This document shows, in pieces, positions 23,600-36,520 of a stretch of 64,000 nucleotides of DNA (position 1 is its first letter; each line of letters begins with the position of its first letter). The DNA is taken from NCBI GenBank assembly GCA_008711295.1, contig VUYV01000045.1:1440842-1504841 (forward strand), in the 5' to 3' direction. A program made the translations under genes and the position numbers. This DNA comes from Anarhynchus alexandrinus (Eukaryota; Chordata; Aves; Charadriiformes; Charadriidae). The notes beneath the pieces were generated by a model that did no database searches, was not told the origin of the DNA, and worked only from the letters and a program-made list of their open reading frames with translations.

Positions 23600-26500
23600 G
23601 TGTTTACGGTAAATTAGTTTTCTATCTTTGGATTGCATCACTGTTTGCTCATTTACAAAGAAGCAACTCATTTTTGTTTTTTCCTTATTAAAAGCAAAAC
23701 CAGTGCACAGTGTCTGCAAGAATGTGGCACAAAGAGGGAGAGGATTAAAAAAAACAAACCGAAAAAACTAATCCCACTTCCTCTTTTGGCACTATGTAAC
23801 TCTCAGTCTCCCTTTTGCTGCCTGAGTATTTCTCAGTGAGTACTCTCTAGCTACAAGGTGTGCTATTAGCAGCAATGCATCTATCCCTTTCATTGCATAT
23901 GGGATAGCGGCTATTACTCCGTGTGTGGGCGGCAAGATTTCAGAAACACTCCCTGTCTGTGCTTTCTTGCACTCAGACTCACAGAGCACAATTGCTCCAC
24001 AACACTAACACTGGCTACAGGATTACAACAGTGCCACCTGTAAATCATACATTTTACCCATGCAATGGTTATCTGAAGAGAAAAGCTTCTCTAAAAACTC
24101 TGGTTGTGTTCCCAGATTTGTGTCCCAGATCATGGGAGTTAGAAAGTTATAAGTCTGATACCCTTTCACCTTTAAAGCATAGTATCTTTCACTAATTGAA
24201 ACAAAAGCATTCTTGAGAACGGCGATAGGAAGAATAATCCAGAGATATGCGTGTCTGTGTTTCCCCAGGTGCAACATGCACAACAGGGGAAAATGTTTTG
24301 TTTCCAGGATATGAGTTTTTAGGGATCACCTTTTGTAGCTTTCTGCAGATTCATGTGGTGTATAACCTTTTTTTTTGGTGGGGAAGATAACCAAAGAGTG
24401 AAAATTTCACACAATTATATTTTGCAGAATTACACAAATACAGGGACTGGAATCCTAAGCAGAAAAGCAAGTCATACTGAGATGCAGGAGAAAAATGACA
24501 AGCAAACTCAGAAATTTGTTCTAGAGGATCTCCAAGCCCACATCACCTTCAAAATTGAAGCCTGCCAATCAGTCTAGACTCAAACCACCCAAATAACTGC
24601 AATTTATTCTGACATACACAAGCTTTAAACTCTCTAGCTCATTACCTTTTTAGTAAGAGATCCTCAGCAGCACAGGACGGATCAGATGCTGAGGGACTGA
24701 CCCAGGAAGCTGCGCAGCATCCAGCACTGTTTGCTTGCTGAGATCTGTGAAACTGTGCTGGCACAGTAATCAAGACCTGAAGTAGATATTTTCTCAAATT
24801 TTTTGACTGCTGTCAAATGCAATACCCAGAGACGTCATGTGCTTTTGCAAATATTACCAGGAGGCTGTAAAGTTAAGAAAGTGAGAGAAGATCTGAAGAA
24901 ATGAGAGACCTGCTGTTTCTGAGCTTACTGTGAGCAACTGGAACTAAATTCGCTGTCTCTGAAGGGACGCTGAGTTTATGAGGTTGTGCTTCTTGCTCTG
25001 CAATATATATATATATGTGTGACATAAATACTGTACAAACCCTCCACAGTAAAAAACTAGCATAGGTGCTGCTTTTCTCCACCAAATGTTCTGCTTTGGT
25101 GACCCGAGGCAGCAAATACACCCTTTGAAAAGTTCCACAGTGAGGTTAAAAACAAAGGTGTCGTCTTGGAGTAGATATTAGTATTGATTTTATCTCAAAG
25201 CTTTACTCCTTTTATTCAGCCCCCCTATATATGGTTTGTGTGAAACCCACCCAGAATTTATGATCTACTCTTCATTTTATACATAACTCTAACAAATAGA
25301 TTTTCAGTTCAGTTGTTTGCAGTGTATTGATTATCTGAGGCAGGGTTAATTTAATCTCCTGACTACCATTTCTGTTTAGGTAATTAAATTTCCAGTGCAA
25401 CTTGAAGAAAAGAGGCACTATGTATATTTTTTCATAACTCTTGCGCTACGCTGCTGTGTGCAGTTACAGAGGTGCCAACTATCCCAGAAGGTACATGGCT
25501 GCAGTTCAGCAACTGATGAGTGGAATAATTTTTTAGACAGGGGCGCAGGTTGAGTGAACAGGTAAAGTGCTTTGAGACTGCCATAGACAAACAATCATCA
25601 TCATAAACATTTAAAGAAGCAACTATGCTAAAATTATAATCTTGTGTCCTAGCTTGGTAATAGCTATGCTTCCTACAGAAGTTACCTTCCCCTCCTTGAC
25701 AGGTGGGTGCTCTCCTCTTGGACCTACTACCAGGTCTACTCATGGAAACACTCCCTCGGATACATCAAAATGAGCCAGATCAGCAGTGAAGTTAGACATG
25801 CAAACAGTTGACTGTGAGCAGATTGGTTTAACACCACCTAGGTGTCCAGTTGGTGGGGTGGGCGGTTACTAGCAGGGAGTTGAGAAGGGGGGCTCCAACT
25901 TCAGCAGGCACGCCTGCAACTGGAATACGTGTGTTTGCAAACTGGTAATTTTCCTGAGCTCTGTGTCAAAATTCCTTTACCACAGCACAAATCAGAAATA
26001 ATTTCCTTGAATCCAAAATTTTTAACACATTGTACCTGAGATCAGAATTGGGCCAGATGCATTCAGTGAGGAATTAGCAATTATCCTGAAAGTAATCTGT
26101 GCCCTGTTACTGTGGAGTGCCTCAGTGCAATGTCATTTTTTAGAACTGAACTTGAGAAGTAATGGTAATTTCACTTCTCTCTCTGTCAAAACAGCTTTGC
26201 CAGATTGATGGGAGGGATTTGCATTTTGTCCTTCATTCCATGAAAATCTATTCAGCTATGTAGCTGCTCAGCACTGTAAAATTCTTGCATAATATGCATG
26301 TATCATGCTGCACATATGCACTCATTTGCTGGAATGTGACAAGCTTAATAGCGGCACGAACATAAACCTTGCCACTTCGGATCAGAGTAACCACTCATCT
26401 AATACAGCTTCTCATTGTCATCCATACCCAGTAACAGATTTTTCAGAAGTTGTAAAAATCCCGGAAGAAGCAATTACACAAAAACATTCCCATGGCAGGG

Positions 26501-26870
26501 ATATTTTCACTGGCTGTCTAGCAGCTGAGCCAGGTGTTGCCCCAGTACTTGGCCTGTGGACACGTCGGGTGCTCCAGGCTGAGACCCTGCTCAGCCCACC
26601 TGGGAAAATGGAGATAAGACTCGTGGCCTTTTGGGAGCGCTGATCTCTTGCCCAGTTGTACACAGACCCTGGAAAGTGCACACCTGTACACTCAGCACGC
26701 GGCAGTAAACTGACTCTGGAGACAGCATTAAAGGACAGCAGCGTGCTCAGCCTGTGATGCAGCTCACCTGGGCTAGTTCCATATCTCTCAGCTATGGCCA
26801 TACAGTTGCCTAAATTACACTGTAGTAAACACACTGCATCTGCATACCTAGTCTGCTGTCTATGTCTGGA
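23600..26870. other. No gene seen; short (AT)n microsatellite
   Basis: AT-rich DNA with a short dinucleotide run, (AT)7 at 25003-25016 followed by GTGTG. A GC-richer patch at about 26500-26780 gives a 138-codon open frame on the minus strand (26834-26418) and a 112-codon one on the plus strand. I recognise neither, and mutual overlap suggests composition rather than coding. Confidence 0.45.
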
Positions 26871-26872
26871 GA

Positions 26873-26917
26873 CATAGAATCATAGAATTTTTTTGGTTGG
26901 AAGACACCTTTAAGAGA
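26873..26917 (-). mobile_element. Older CR1: 3'-terminal piece, split by a nested insertion
   Basis: ATAGAATCATAGAATT, then GGTTGGAAGACACCTTTAAG, is the inverted 3' end of a CR1 element. It breaks off after CTTTAAGAG and a second complete CR1 3' end begins at once. The missing continuation of this older copy (the segment normally reading GATCATCAAGTCCAAC) reappears at about 28058, beyond the younger insert. Confidence 0.7.
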
Positions 26918-28057
26918 GAATCGTAGAATTATAAAATTGTCTAGGTTGGAAGGGACCTTTAAGATCATCGAGTCCAACCATTAACCCAACACTGCCAAAA
27001 CCACCACTTAACCACGTCCCTAAACACTACGTCTACCCATCTTTTAAATACCTCCAGGGATGGCGACTCCACCACTTCCCTAGGCAGTCTGTTCCAATGC
27101 CTAACAACCCTTTCTGTGAAGAAATTTTTCTTAATATCCAATCTAAACCTAGTCAGGGAACAACTGGTCTTATTGTTAAAGACTAAGGCAAAGAAGGCAG
27201 GAAGTGCTTCAGCCTTTTTCTCATCCTTTGTCACTATGTTTCCACCCCCGTCTACTAAAGGACAGAGATTATCCTTAGTCCTCCTTTTATTGTTAAAGTA
27301 TTTATAGAAACTTTTTTTGTTGTTCTTAACAGCAGTAGCCCGGTTAAGTCCTAGTTGGGCTTTGACCGTTCTAATTTTCTCCCTACATAGTTTCAGTACA
27401 TCTTTGTAGTTCTCATGAGCGGCCTGCCCTTTCTTCCAAAGGCCATAAATTCTTTTTTCCCTGAATTACAACCATATCTCTCTGTTCAGCCAGGCCGGTC
27501 TTTTTCCCCAATGGCTCATTTTTCGGCACATGGGGATGGCCTGCTCCTGTGCCTTTAAGACTTCAATCTTGAAAAATGTCTAGCCTTCTGGGACTCCTTT
27601 GCCCTTGAGGACTCACTCCCAAAGGACTTTGTCAACCAGGGTCCTGAAAAGACCAAAGTCTGCCCTTGGAAGCCCAAGGTAGCAGTTCTGCTGACCCCCT
27701 TCCTTGCTTCTCCAAGAATTGAAATCTCTATCATTTCATGATCACTATGCCCAAGATGGCCTCCAGCTGTCACATCCCCCACAAGTCCTTCTCTGTTCAC
27801 AAACAACAGATCCAGGAGGGCACTTTCCCCTTGTCAGCTCCCTCACCAGCTGTGTCAGGAAGTCATCCTCAACACAATCCAGGAACCTCCTAGACTGTTC
27901 CCTCTCTGCTGCATTGTATTCCCAGCAGATATCTAGTACGTTGAAGTTCCCCACGAGGACAAGGGCTCGCGATCTTGAGATTTCTCCCAGCTGTTTATAG
28001 AAGATTTCATCTTCCTCTTCATCCTTGTTGGGCAGTCTATAACAGACTCCCACCATG
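26918..28057 (-). mobile_element. Younger CR1 LINE inserted in an older CR1, internally deleted
   Basis: A CR1 element on the minus strand, with its 3' end at the left (AGAATCGTAGAATTATAAAA). The 3' UTR and tail run to about 27160. At the caac at 27161-27164 the sequence jumps directly to the linker between the endonuclease and the reverse transcriptase. Compared with the copy at 48-50 kb, about 1.28 kb carrying the whole reverse-transcriptase core is missing. Endonuclease-domain sequence continues to about 28056, where the element is 5'-truncated. It sits inside the 3' UTR of an older CR1 in the same orientation. Confidence 0.85.
27165..28056 (-). pseudogene. CR1 ORF2 remnant (endonuclease and linker only)
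   Basis: This is the remnant of the CR1 polyprotein, an APE-type endonuclease plus reverse transcriptase that copies the element into new sites. Minus-strand frames give, in order, VGVCYRLPNKDEEEDE, then VLVGNFNVLDICWEYNAAE, QSRRFLDCVEDDFLTQLV, LGHSDHEMIEISIL, and the linker [15 protein letters not shown]. The family's catalytic GDFN box has become GNFN (27940-27951), losing an active-site aspartate, while the SDH triad (27738-27746) is kept. Frameshifts separate the pieces, the N-terminal endonuclease motifs are missing, and the reverse transcriptase is absent. It is non-functional. Confidence 0.85.
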
Positions 28058-28165
28058 ATATCAAGTCCAACTATTAACCTAGCACTGCCAAGTTACCACT
28101 AAACCACGTACCTCAGCACTACGTCTACAAGTCTTTTAAATACCTCCAGAGATGGCGACTCACCA
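28058..28165 (-). mobile_element. Older CR1: 3'-UTR remainder
   Basis: ATCAAGTCCAACTATTAACC, then CTAGCACTGCC, CCACGTACCTCAGCACTACG and TTTAAATACCTCCAGAGATG repeat the same 3'-UTR order as 26960-27080, in the same orientation. It picks up exactly where the piece at 26873-26917 stops, so both belong to one older copy. The match ends near CACTTCCC at about 28170. Confidence 0.75.
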
Positions 28166-31100
28166 CTTCCCTTTCTTTTTAATCTCATTATTAGTGGTAA
28201 GTCCTGTTTCCTTACCAATATGCCAAGTAAGGAGTGGTTGGGTTATATTGCAAGGGTTTTTTTCAGTTTTTAGTAGTGATGGGGCTAAGGTTTTGGTCAG
28301 AATATAGCTCTGTGCACCTCTGCTGAGGAGGCTTAACATCATGTTCAGTCATGGCAGCAGTGACTAAGAAGACTTAGAAATGTGCTGTCTGCATCTGAGC
28401 TTGCAGATCCCCTTACGATAAACCAATACACGGAGGAGCAGGCAACGTCTGTGGTTCAGTGTTCAGTGACATAATGAGTTTAGACAGAAAAAGTAAAATT
28501 CTGCTTTCACTTCTTGGCTCTACAATTCTGCCCAAAGATTGCCAAGTAGAAAAGAATTGTCTTTCAGGAAGCCGACCTGAGGCAGTGAACACATTTTCCC
28601 ATTTTTCTGCCAGATTACTCTAGTTTGCTTCCACAATCAGATTTGCCGCTCTGAATGAGGAAATCAGAAAGCAAACTTTTCAACAGTGATTATCATTTGG
28701 AGAAGCTTTCATCATCAAAACACAGTCACTTTTGCACAAGGTAAGCCATAAATGTATCCATTAGAGAAGACCTGAGCTAGAGCTGTCTAAAGCCTGAATT
28801 TTCTGATCAGCAGATAATGTTAATATTTCGCAATATACTTGTGTATTAAGTTTACAATACTCCATCAAGCAGGTTTTATGTGAAGTCACAAAAAGGGAAG
28901 TATCAATGTGGAGACCTAGCCAGTTTTCATGCCTGAAAGCCATAATAACACTTGATGTAGGAAAGAAATGCAGGACAGCTGCAACCATAAATGTTCCAGG
29001 GTCTCCAGCATTTAGCAAGGAAAACAGACATTTCCATGTTTCAATGATGTTTAGCTGAAGCAAATACAAACTCTTAACTGATGTCTTTCTGATGAAACTC
29101 AAGAGCAAGTAAAGTGCATGCCCTTCATGTATAATCTTGAGGCACCCAGAGCAGTGCTACAAGCTGCTCCTTGGACAGCAGGATCTGGTTCCCCAAAAAT
29201 TGGTGACAGTCAGGAATTATTTGTCTGCTTTAACATTTGAAAAGAAAACTCAATGTTTATCTGAAAAACATTGCATCCAGTACAATTTCTATTCCAGATG
29301 ATAGCATTCAAATGGAGATCAAACAACTGCTGTAGGAAAGGAGATGCACAGCCGTAGCAGGAGGAAAAAAATGGAAGGACACTTACAAAGAAGAGGAAAC
29401 TGAATTTCACACTCCAGAAACACAGGAAGACAAGATGATGGTCTGCCAAGTTTGTGAAGAAAAGAAAAATATTTAGTTTATAAAAGGATGGAGCGTGACC
29501 CTAGCTGGTATCTGAGGAAAAGCAATGGTAAAGCCAAGTGAATAAACAAACTGGACTGGACAGATTTGAGAAAAGAGAACTGAGACAGCGAGTGTCTGAA
29601 ACTGTGAGTGCGGTCAGCTGCCAACAATGTACTTGGGAAGGAATTCAAGAACACGGAACGACCAGCTGATGGATTTACAAAGAGAATAATTATAAGGTAT
29701 TAAAACATCACAAAACCATTACCAAGGGAATCTCTGGGGAAAAAAAAAGTTAAGGATAAATAAAGCTATTGGTAATGAAAGTATATATGCTCCTTGATAC
29801 AAGAGAAAAAGGCTCCTAGCTCAGGTGATTCAGAAATATGAAGCAACTTCTTTATGAAACAAACATGTTAAGAACGGTCAAACTCCAACAACTGACACAA
29901 ATCCAAAATGCTCAGGAATAGTCTTTATGACAAAATGGCTCCAAGACACAGCTTTCTATGTGGCACTTCTGAAATGCTTCTCACTGTTTCGTCATGCTGT
30001 CAGAACAAAAGCAGGGCTCAGGAGCTCTACTTTGTACTTCAAGGTTTTCAGCGGGCTTCTGGAATGATATGACAGAGACATTTACTCTATCTTATTGTTG
30101 TTTAAGTGGGGGTGACAACACATCCTTTCTTCCAGCATCTATCTCTGTATTTAGGCTGTAACTTTCTCATAGGAAAGAAACAGTTCAAAGTAAATACCCT
30201 CTATTCCCATTTCTCTTCTGGCTGAAGCTGCAATTCTCAAGCACTTAATTTCATGTTGGAAGATGATATTGGGAATCCGACTGCCACGAGTTACTTCTAG
30301 TCACTTCACTTGAAGGACAATTTCAATTATACTGTATTTCTGCATGTTATAAATTGATGTCTGGTAAGGTACGTACATCCCTCTTTACCAAAACTGGAGT
30401 TGTGGTTTCAAGAAAAATGCTGATGCTTCAGGTTTTTTTTAAAAGTCCTTTGTTCAGAAGGGTACATAGACCAATGTAATGTAGTTTATTTAATTAAGAT
30501 TTGTAAAATAATGTTTTGAAATTTTACTTGTGTGTAAAATTCAGCTCATATGAAATTAATAGTGATGAAACGAAAAACTGAGTACAATCATTATCATGTG
30601 TCAAGGTTTTCTATTTTATAACATCCACAGTTAACAAACTCTGCCAAGTGAGGACAATGCTTTGCTGCAAAATAGTAAATTCAAGGCAAAGCAATAAGCA
30701 CACTGAATTGCATCTGTCCTAGCAGTAGTAAAAAAGGACATGTGTCTATGTCAGCAAACAATTAAAGTTTATTCAATTGAGGCATGAAAAGAACATACTA
30801 AAAAATCTTTAGCTGAAAAGTCATTTTATAGAAAAAAAACTAGAAATAGCTGACAGCAGATATTCTTTCTTCAAGCTTTAAAAATGTGGGCATTGGTAAA
30901 TAGAGTAATTGAAGGTAACAGAACTGAAGCTATGGTATTGTCCCATCTGTTTCTTGCAGAATCGCTTTTTAAAATGCAGCAGAGTAATATATGGCGTATT
31001 TTTAAAAGAGTGCTTTACTCTACGCTTGTTTAAATGTAAGTTGTCAATACTGGAATGGATTATTTTCACAGTAAACCATTCTCTGATTTTGAAGCATGTA

Positions 31101-32032
31101 TGTTTGTATGTGTTTGTGCATTCATAACATTTAGATTCTAGTATTTTAACTGACAGTTTCATGAATTTGTTCAGTTAAGGTGACATCCTTGAAGACTATA
31201 AAAAATATATAATGCTCTTGTCAAAAAAAGTGTAACACAATAAACCATACTTAATGGTTTTAATTTACGAAGCAGGAGGTGCTGGCTGAAAATAATTTCA
31301 GAATTTCAAATAGCGGGGGAAGAAATGCTGAGATAATTATAGTTTGGTTAATTGCTTGAGTAATACCAGGTTTTTTCTACTTATTGAGAAGGACTGTTTC
31401 CGAGAAGTTGACATCTTGGAAGCAATTAAGTGAGGACTATACACTGTGATAAAGTCACAGCAGAGATTACTAATTAATTTTTTGGAAGAACAGCAAACCC
31501 ACATCTTCAAAACAATGGCAAAGGCTTCTAAAACCCAAAGTGAGGTGCACACATGTGGGCACACACACATATACACACAAAAAGGGAAAAGTCCTGCAAT
31601 GAGGGACTCAAACCTTTCACACAAGGACTATAAAAGCATCGAGTTTCAACCCATTAATTGTAAATCCCCTTAGAATGTTTTTTTTCCTTATACTTTGTTG
31701 AAAACAGTGGTTCAGAAATACTAAAACAATTAATAAACAAACCAGTGACTGAAATGTATTATGGGGGTTTGGGACTTGCCTGAGACCAGGGAGACAGGGA
31801 GAGGTGTTCCTGAGTCACTCACGCTGATCATTAAGCTCAGAGAACCTTGTAGCAGAATCACTATTTTTTGCTATTTTCCATTTCAGTGGTAGATATGGTA
31901 ATATTCAGAAAGAGATTTTAAGCTTGATGATACTAAATTAAGACACACAGGAAGTTAATGAGCAATAATCTAGTCAGTACACATCAATTTAGCTAAAGTA
32001 CCTAAAGATGGTTTATCAAAAGAAGAGAGCCC

Positions 32033-32048
32033 TTTTTTTTTTTTTTTT
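32033..32048. repeat. Poly-T tract (16)
   Basis: Sixteen consecutive T. No adjoining retrotransposon sequence was recognised that would explain it as a reversed poly-A tail. Confidence 0.8.
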
Positions 32049-33605
32049 ATGACAGAAGGTTACATAAAAGTGCTGCAAGCACTGGATGGAGAAGATCTGG
32101 CAGGTACATCTTTGAAACATGATTGACTGGGACAGTGATCTGGACTCCGTTACAAAGAAATATTCCATTTAGTGTAGAGTTTTTTCTTTAGTAATGTGAG
32201 TAAAAAATGTAAGAGAGCTCCAAGTGTGCCTTTCATCAGACAGGCAGCTGTGACAGCTGGGTGAAAGACACGTGTATATGAAGTGCAGTATTCACAGGCT
32301 TTACTAGTTTCTTGAACAGCTGCTTAAATTACCAAATGTATAGAACTGAGTGCCTTTAGGTAATTGCACTTAGTCCATGACACTTCTTTAAATCCTACCT
32401 CTTGAGCCCAAGACATGAGCACCAATTCTTCTTTCATTTACATCTGCATAAATCTGAGACACTTGCAATGTAGCTGAGTGGACTGCTGCCTTCCCTAGCC
32501 TCCATCCTTCTGTTTTGTGGTATAGCACTGCAAAACCTTAGAAAGAATTTTTCCACTATTTCTACAAACAAATAGATTATTCTGCCATATATGGTGACGT
32601 GCCATTTATTACAGTCTAACAGGTTTAATCTAAGAACACCTGTACACAGGCTGTTTACATGTTTCGGATTGTAGAAAAAAAATATTATTGCAAACTTTAA
32701 ATTACCTAATTAATTACCTAAGATAAAGAACAGAATTTTGTAAGCAAGCATTCACACCAATGCTAGGCAAAGGTGGAAAGTTCCCCTTTGCCTTTCTTTA
32801 TTTTTTTAATACAGTCCTCCATAAAATGTTTCAGCTTACATTTTTTATGCTTATGTGTCTGAGAGGCACAAAGCTTAGCACAATGCATCTCAGAACTGGG
32901 ATATTTCACAACTCATTAGTTTCTCAAGCACATGTGATACAGGTATACTTTTTTCCCAGTTCTTCAGCGTGGGCTGTTTAATATTACGAACACAGTTATT
33001 TGCGCTACTTGGGTTTTCGCAGAGCGTAGTGCTTGATCCACTGAGGAGAGCGGCAAGTCAGCAGCTTCCTTTACTCCTTTTTAATCTTTCGCTTTTGTTC
33101 ACCAACAGCTTCCTTGTATCTACTTTTCCTCAGCAAAATAGTGTAGCTCAGTAACTATATTTTCCTAATCAAGCGCCATTTCACTGACACAGCTTCAAAT
33201 TCTTCTTTTCGTGATGCTTACACAGGGTGTTTATTCAGGCAGTCCTGGCCTCGAGCTCCAAATGGAGGTAGCTAGAAAAAAGGTAGCACTTCTCAACCAA
33301 CACCCCAAACATTTTATTGTCATTTACCAGGCCAGAAACTAGGGAATCGGTTTTATTTGTTCTACTTAAGAGTTTTACTTCTGGTCAAAGCAGACAGTGG
33401 CAAAGTTTTGTAGAGGGACAGATGTGGCAGATGACTGTTTTAATGCATGTGAGAGAATGAACTGTATCTTTGGGGTCAAGTTTCAGGGTTGTGATGGTGG
33501 AGTCTCAAACTGCTAGTGGGCACGTGTCCTGTTGTAGAGCAGGACCCAGTGAAGAATAAATATGTCACTGGAGAAGGACAAGCATATATTTCTTTTACTG
33601 TGATT

Positions 33606-33726
33606 AAAAAAAAAAAAAAAATGTATCCAGTTCAAAGATTATAGTCTCATTTAGAATCTTTCCAGAGGGGGAAGACTGGGTTTGGGTTGGTGTTTTTTGG
33701 GTTTTTTTTTTGTTGTTGTTGTTGTT
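33606..33726. repeat. A16 tract followed by T-tract/(TTG)n
   Basis: A16 at 33606-33621, then 80 bases of ordinary sequence, a T10 tract and a (TTG)n microsatellite to 33726. These are low-complexity tracts with no recognised element attached. Confidence 0.75.
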
Positions 33727-36340
33727 TATTAATTGCCGTTGCCTACTGTTATGTAGCTTTATCTCAAGTAAGGCAACACCTGCATTGCTTCTATTGGAGG
33801 GTTGTTTCTGGGAAGAACCTAGCTTTGAAACATCATGATGCAAAGGAGGGAACTTCTGTTAGTTGAATTGACATGGACAAAGGAAATCTCATCATGCTAA
33901 CACAGTTACACTGGGAGAGATTAGAATTTCAGTGTCATGGCAGGCTGGTGAGGATTTGCCTCTCTCTAGAGCCTATGGGCCAGATGCTTTATTAGCATTC
34001 ATCTGCTTTTGAAATGCCATGTTGTTTTAACCCAGAAAATACAATATGTCCCATACCCCAAGTGCTAGCTTTACCTCACCTATTGCATGATGAAACTTAA
34101 TTACCCTCCTCCCATCTGCATGCTGAGGTATTGATTTCAAGTATTATAGAGGCGTCTGGATTGTAAGGAGGTAACTATCCCACAGCAATAAAAGAATGAC
34201 ACTGTGGGAACATAAAAGAAGCAATTGGAAGTTAAAAATCTGCTACACCATGCAGCTCCAAGCCCTTCAGGATTTCCAGAACGCATTTTAATAGTGCTGG
34301 GTAATGTCAAAAGGCAGAAAAGCCTTAACTAACAATTGATTTTTGAAATAGCTGATTTCACAGGACAGCACTAGGGAGGCAGCAGACAATGCTACAGCAG
34401 CTTCTTTGTTCTTCATCCCCTGGCAGCTGAGAGAAGAAAGTCAAATGCCGTACCCTCATACAATAACAAACAGATGGATCTCCACTGACAACCAGCACCA
34501 AAGGAAAATCGATGGACTATTTTTATTGGCACTTCAAAATATATTAAATTGCATCCTCTTCATTCCCCCAAAATTATTTTTCCTATGGCAATCAGTAATA
34601 CAAGCAAGAATAATATTAATAAAACCAGTCAAAATACAGAGACTCTGTAAAAGCAGCACTTCATTGATACTGTGTTGTCATCTGCAGCAGCAGCAGATCA
34701 TGACTGTTTACTAGATATTTTTCTTGACATATTTCAGGTTTCTTTACTTCTTGGTCCAAATATGAATTCTTGCACATATTGCAAAAAGTTACATAGAATC
34801 TGAACCAACAAGGACTGTGGGATCTGATTGCTGTTTATTTAATTTATCACAGTGTTTACAACAACGTTCCACAGATTTCTGGAGACATGCACCAAGTCAA
34901 GCAAAAACCACAGAGCATTCAAATTATTCTTACACAGGAGGGTATGGTGAATGCTCAGATGCTAATAAAAAGTATTTACTAGTGATACTAATTTCAGAAA
35001 CTTAAGAAAATGTCATGAACACAGAAAAGAAATTACTCAGCCCATGATTTTTCTTGACAGCATCTTTTGACTGTAGATACAGGAGGGAACTTTGAGAATC
35101 CACATGTTTATTCTCAGGTATTTGTATTGTGTTAATATCTGTAAAAAGAGAATTGGCATTGTAATAAGAGACTTCAATATTGAGCTATACAGTGTGGAAA
35201 AGAAAGGAGGATTTTCAGGAGAGGCAAAGAAAGAATTTCAGAATTCTGATTTACATGGCTAACAGGTATGAAAAATCCTTTAGCTATACTGCATTTTACT
35301 GTACAATTTTTATAGCAATAGACCATAGGTTAGCTACATGGGCTAAAAGCTGTGCAACATTCTGCTGTGACCTAAACTTCATTCCTGAAAAAGGAAAGTC
35401 AAGTGCATTTTACTTAGAAGAGATTAATTAGAAGAAATAAAAAACACCCCACCCTCATCCTTTTTTTTTTTCTTGTAAGATAACATCAGAGTTATTACTC
35501 AAATTTTTTCTCATCTGTTTAATGCCACGACCTGAGCTAGTAGCTATTTTCAGGTCAGTGGTTCACTTAAAATTGCACAAGACTTTCTGTTTTGTTTTGT
35601 TTTATTTTGTTTTTTTAATTATGTGGAAATAAAAAAAAAAATCTGTGTTGTTTTGATATTCATTATCTTTGAAAAGAAAGATGACTGAGCTTATTCTCCC
35701 AAGACTGAGACACAACCCACTTTTCCTGTAGATGTTAAATACATATGTTTACTGATTTTGCATATAAAAGAAGCTTCTGAGATTATTTTAATGTTTATTC
35801 ACAGCTGCTTAATGCCAGGCTGGAGAGTTGACAATAGTGCTGAAAATAATTCAATCACCTGGTTTTTCATCTTTAAGAATCATTTTACAAAATCCTTGTG
35901 TTCACGTGAATGACAGAGAAGAGATTAAAGTTTTTTTTTTTCTAATGAAACATCAATAATCTAAAGAGTTCTTAGGGGAAAACATATGGCCATTCTACAC
36001 AGCCTTAGTGCTCTCTGTGTGCAGTGAAAAAAACATATGAAAACAAACTGGATGAAGTTTTGGTATCTAATGCAATTAAACTTAGATTAAGATGCAGGTT
36101 TATTATCTCAGACGAAGGTCTTAGAATTCTCAGCAACGTAAGAGCTGTTTTTGTGGTCATCAGGGATGCCTTTTGAAACTTTTTCCAGAAACGGACTCTA
36201 AATTAATATCTCAAGAAACTAATAGCTAATGATTATTGCTGGGTCCCAGTGCTGAGCAGGGGCAAAGCAGATACATAGTAAGGGATTAATTGCGCCTCTA
36301 ATTCATGATAAGCTGACTAGGTAACATTGATAATGAGCTG

Positions 36341-36393
36341 GAGTAACTTGGCGGTATAATTAACCGTGAGTAACTTGGTATTATAATTAAGGA
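36341..36393 (+). repeat. 27-bp tandem duplication
   Basis: GAGTAACTTGGCGGTATAAT plus seven bases (36341-36367) is followed at once by a similar unit, GAGTAACTTGGTATTATAAT plus six bases (36368-36393). It is a two-copy local duplication with a few differences. Confidence 0.8.
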
Positions 36394-36404
36394 AAAAGGG
36401 GAGA

Positions 36405-36520
36405 AAAGGGAGAAAATGGAACTGATTTGTCCAGGTTCACAGAAGAAGTTGGTAGTCCAACCCAGAGGTAAATGCAGATATCCTGTATTGCAGTCTGCCT
36501 CTGTTACTGGGGCAGTGCTA
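36405..36520 (+). mobile_element. MIR-like (CORE-SINE) remnant
   Basis: The order of motifs fits an old tRNA-derived MIR-type SINE in plus orientation: GAAAATGGAACTGATTTGTC, then CAGGTTCACAGAAGAAGTTG, a CCAACCCAGAGGTAAATGCA block and a TCCTGTATTGCAGTCTGCCT block. These correspond to the familiar '...ctTGCCCAGGTCACACAG...GGCAGAACCCAGG...' body. Divergence is heavy and the ends are unclear. Confidence 0.45.

Larger units (their letters stand above)
28175..36330. other. No gene seen; scattered simple repeats
   Basis: Eight kilobases of AT-rich DNA without a recognisable gene or interspersed repeat. Simple sequence includes a CA-rich run at 31549-31577, T16 at 32033-32048, A16 at 33606-33621, a (TTG)n run at 33710-33726 after a T tract, a (CAG)4 at about 34684, and TTTTG repeats at about 35590-35615. 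Confidence 0.5.

Noticed and set aside
26418..26834. 138-codon minus-strand frame in a GC-richer patch beside the nested CR1
   Set aside because: It overlaps an open plus-strand frame, has no recognisable motif and no splice support. It could be an unclassified repeat, but nothing in the sequence shows it.
31549..31580. CA-rich run considered as a functional Z-DNA or regulatory repeat
   Set aside because: Too short and interrupted; an ordinary microsatellite.
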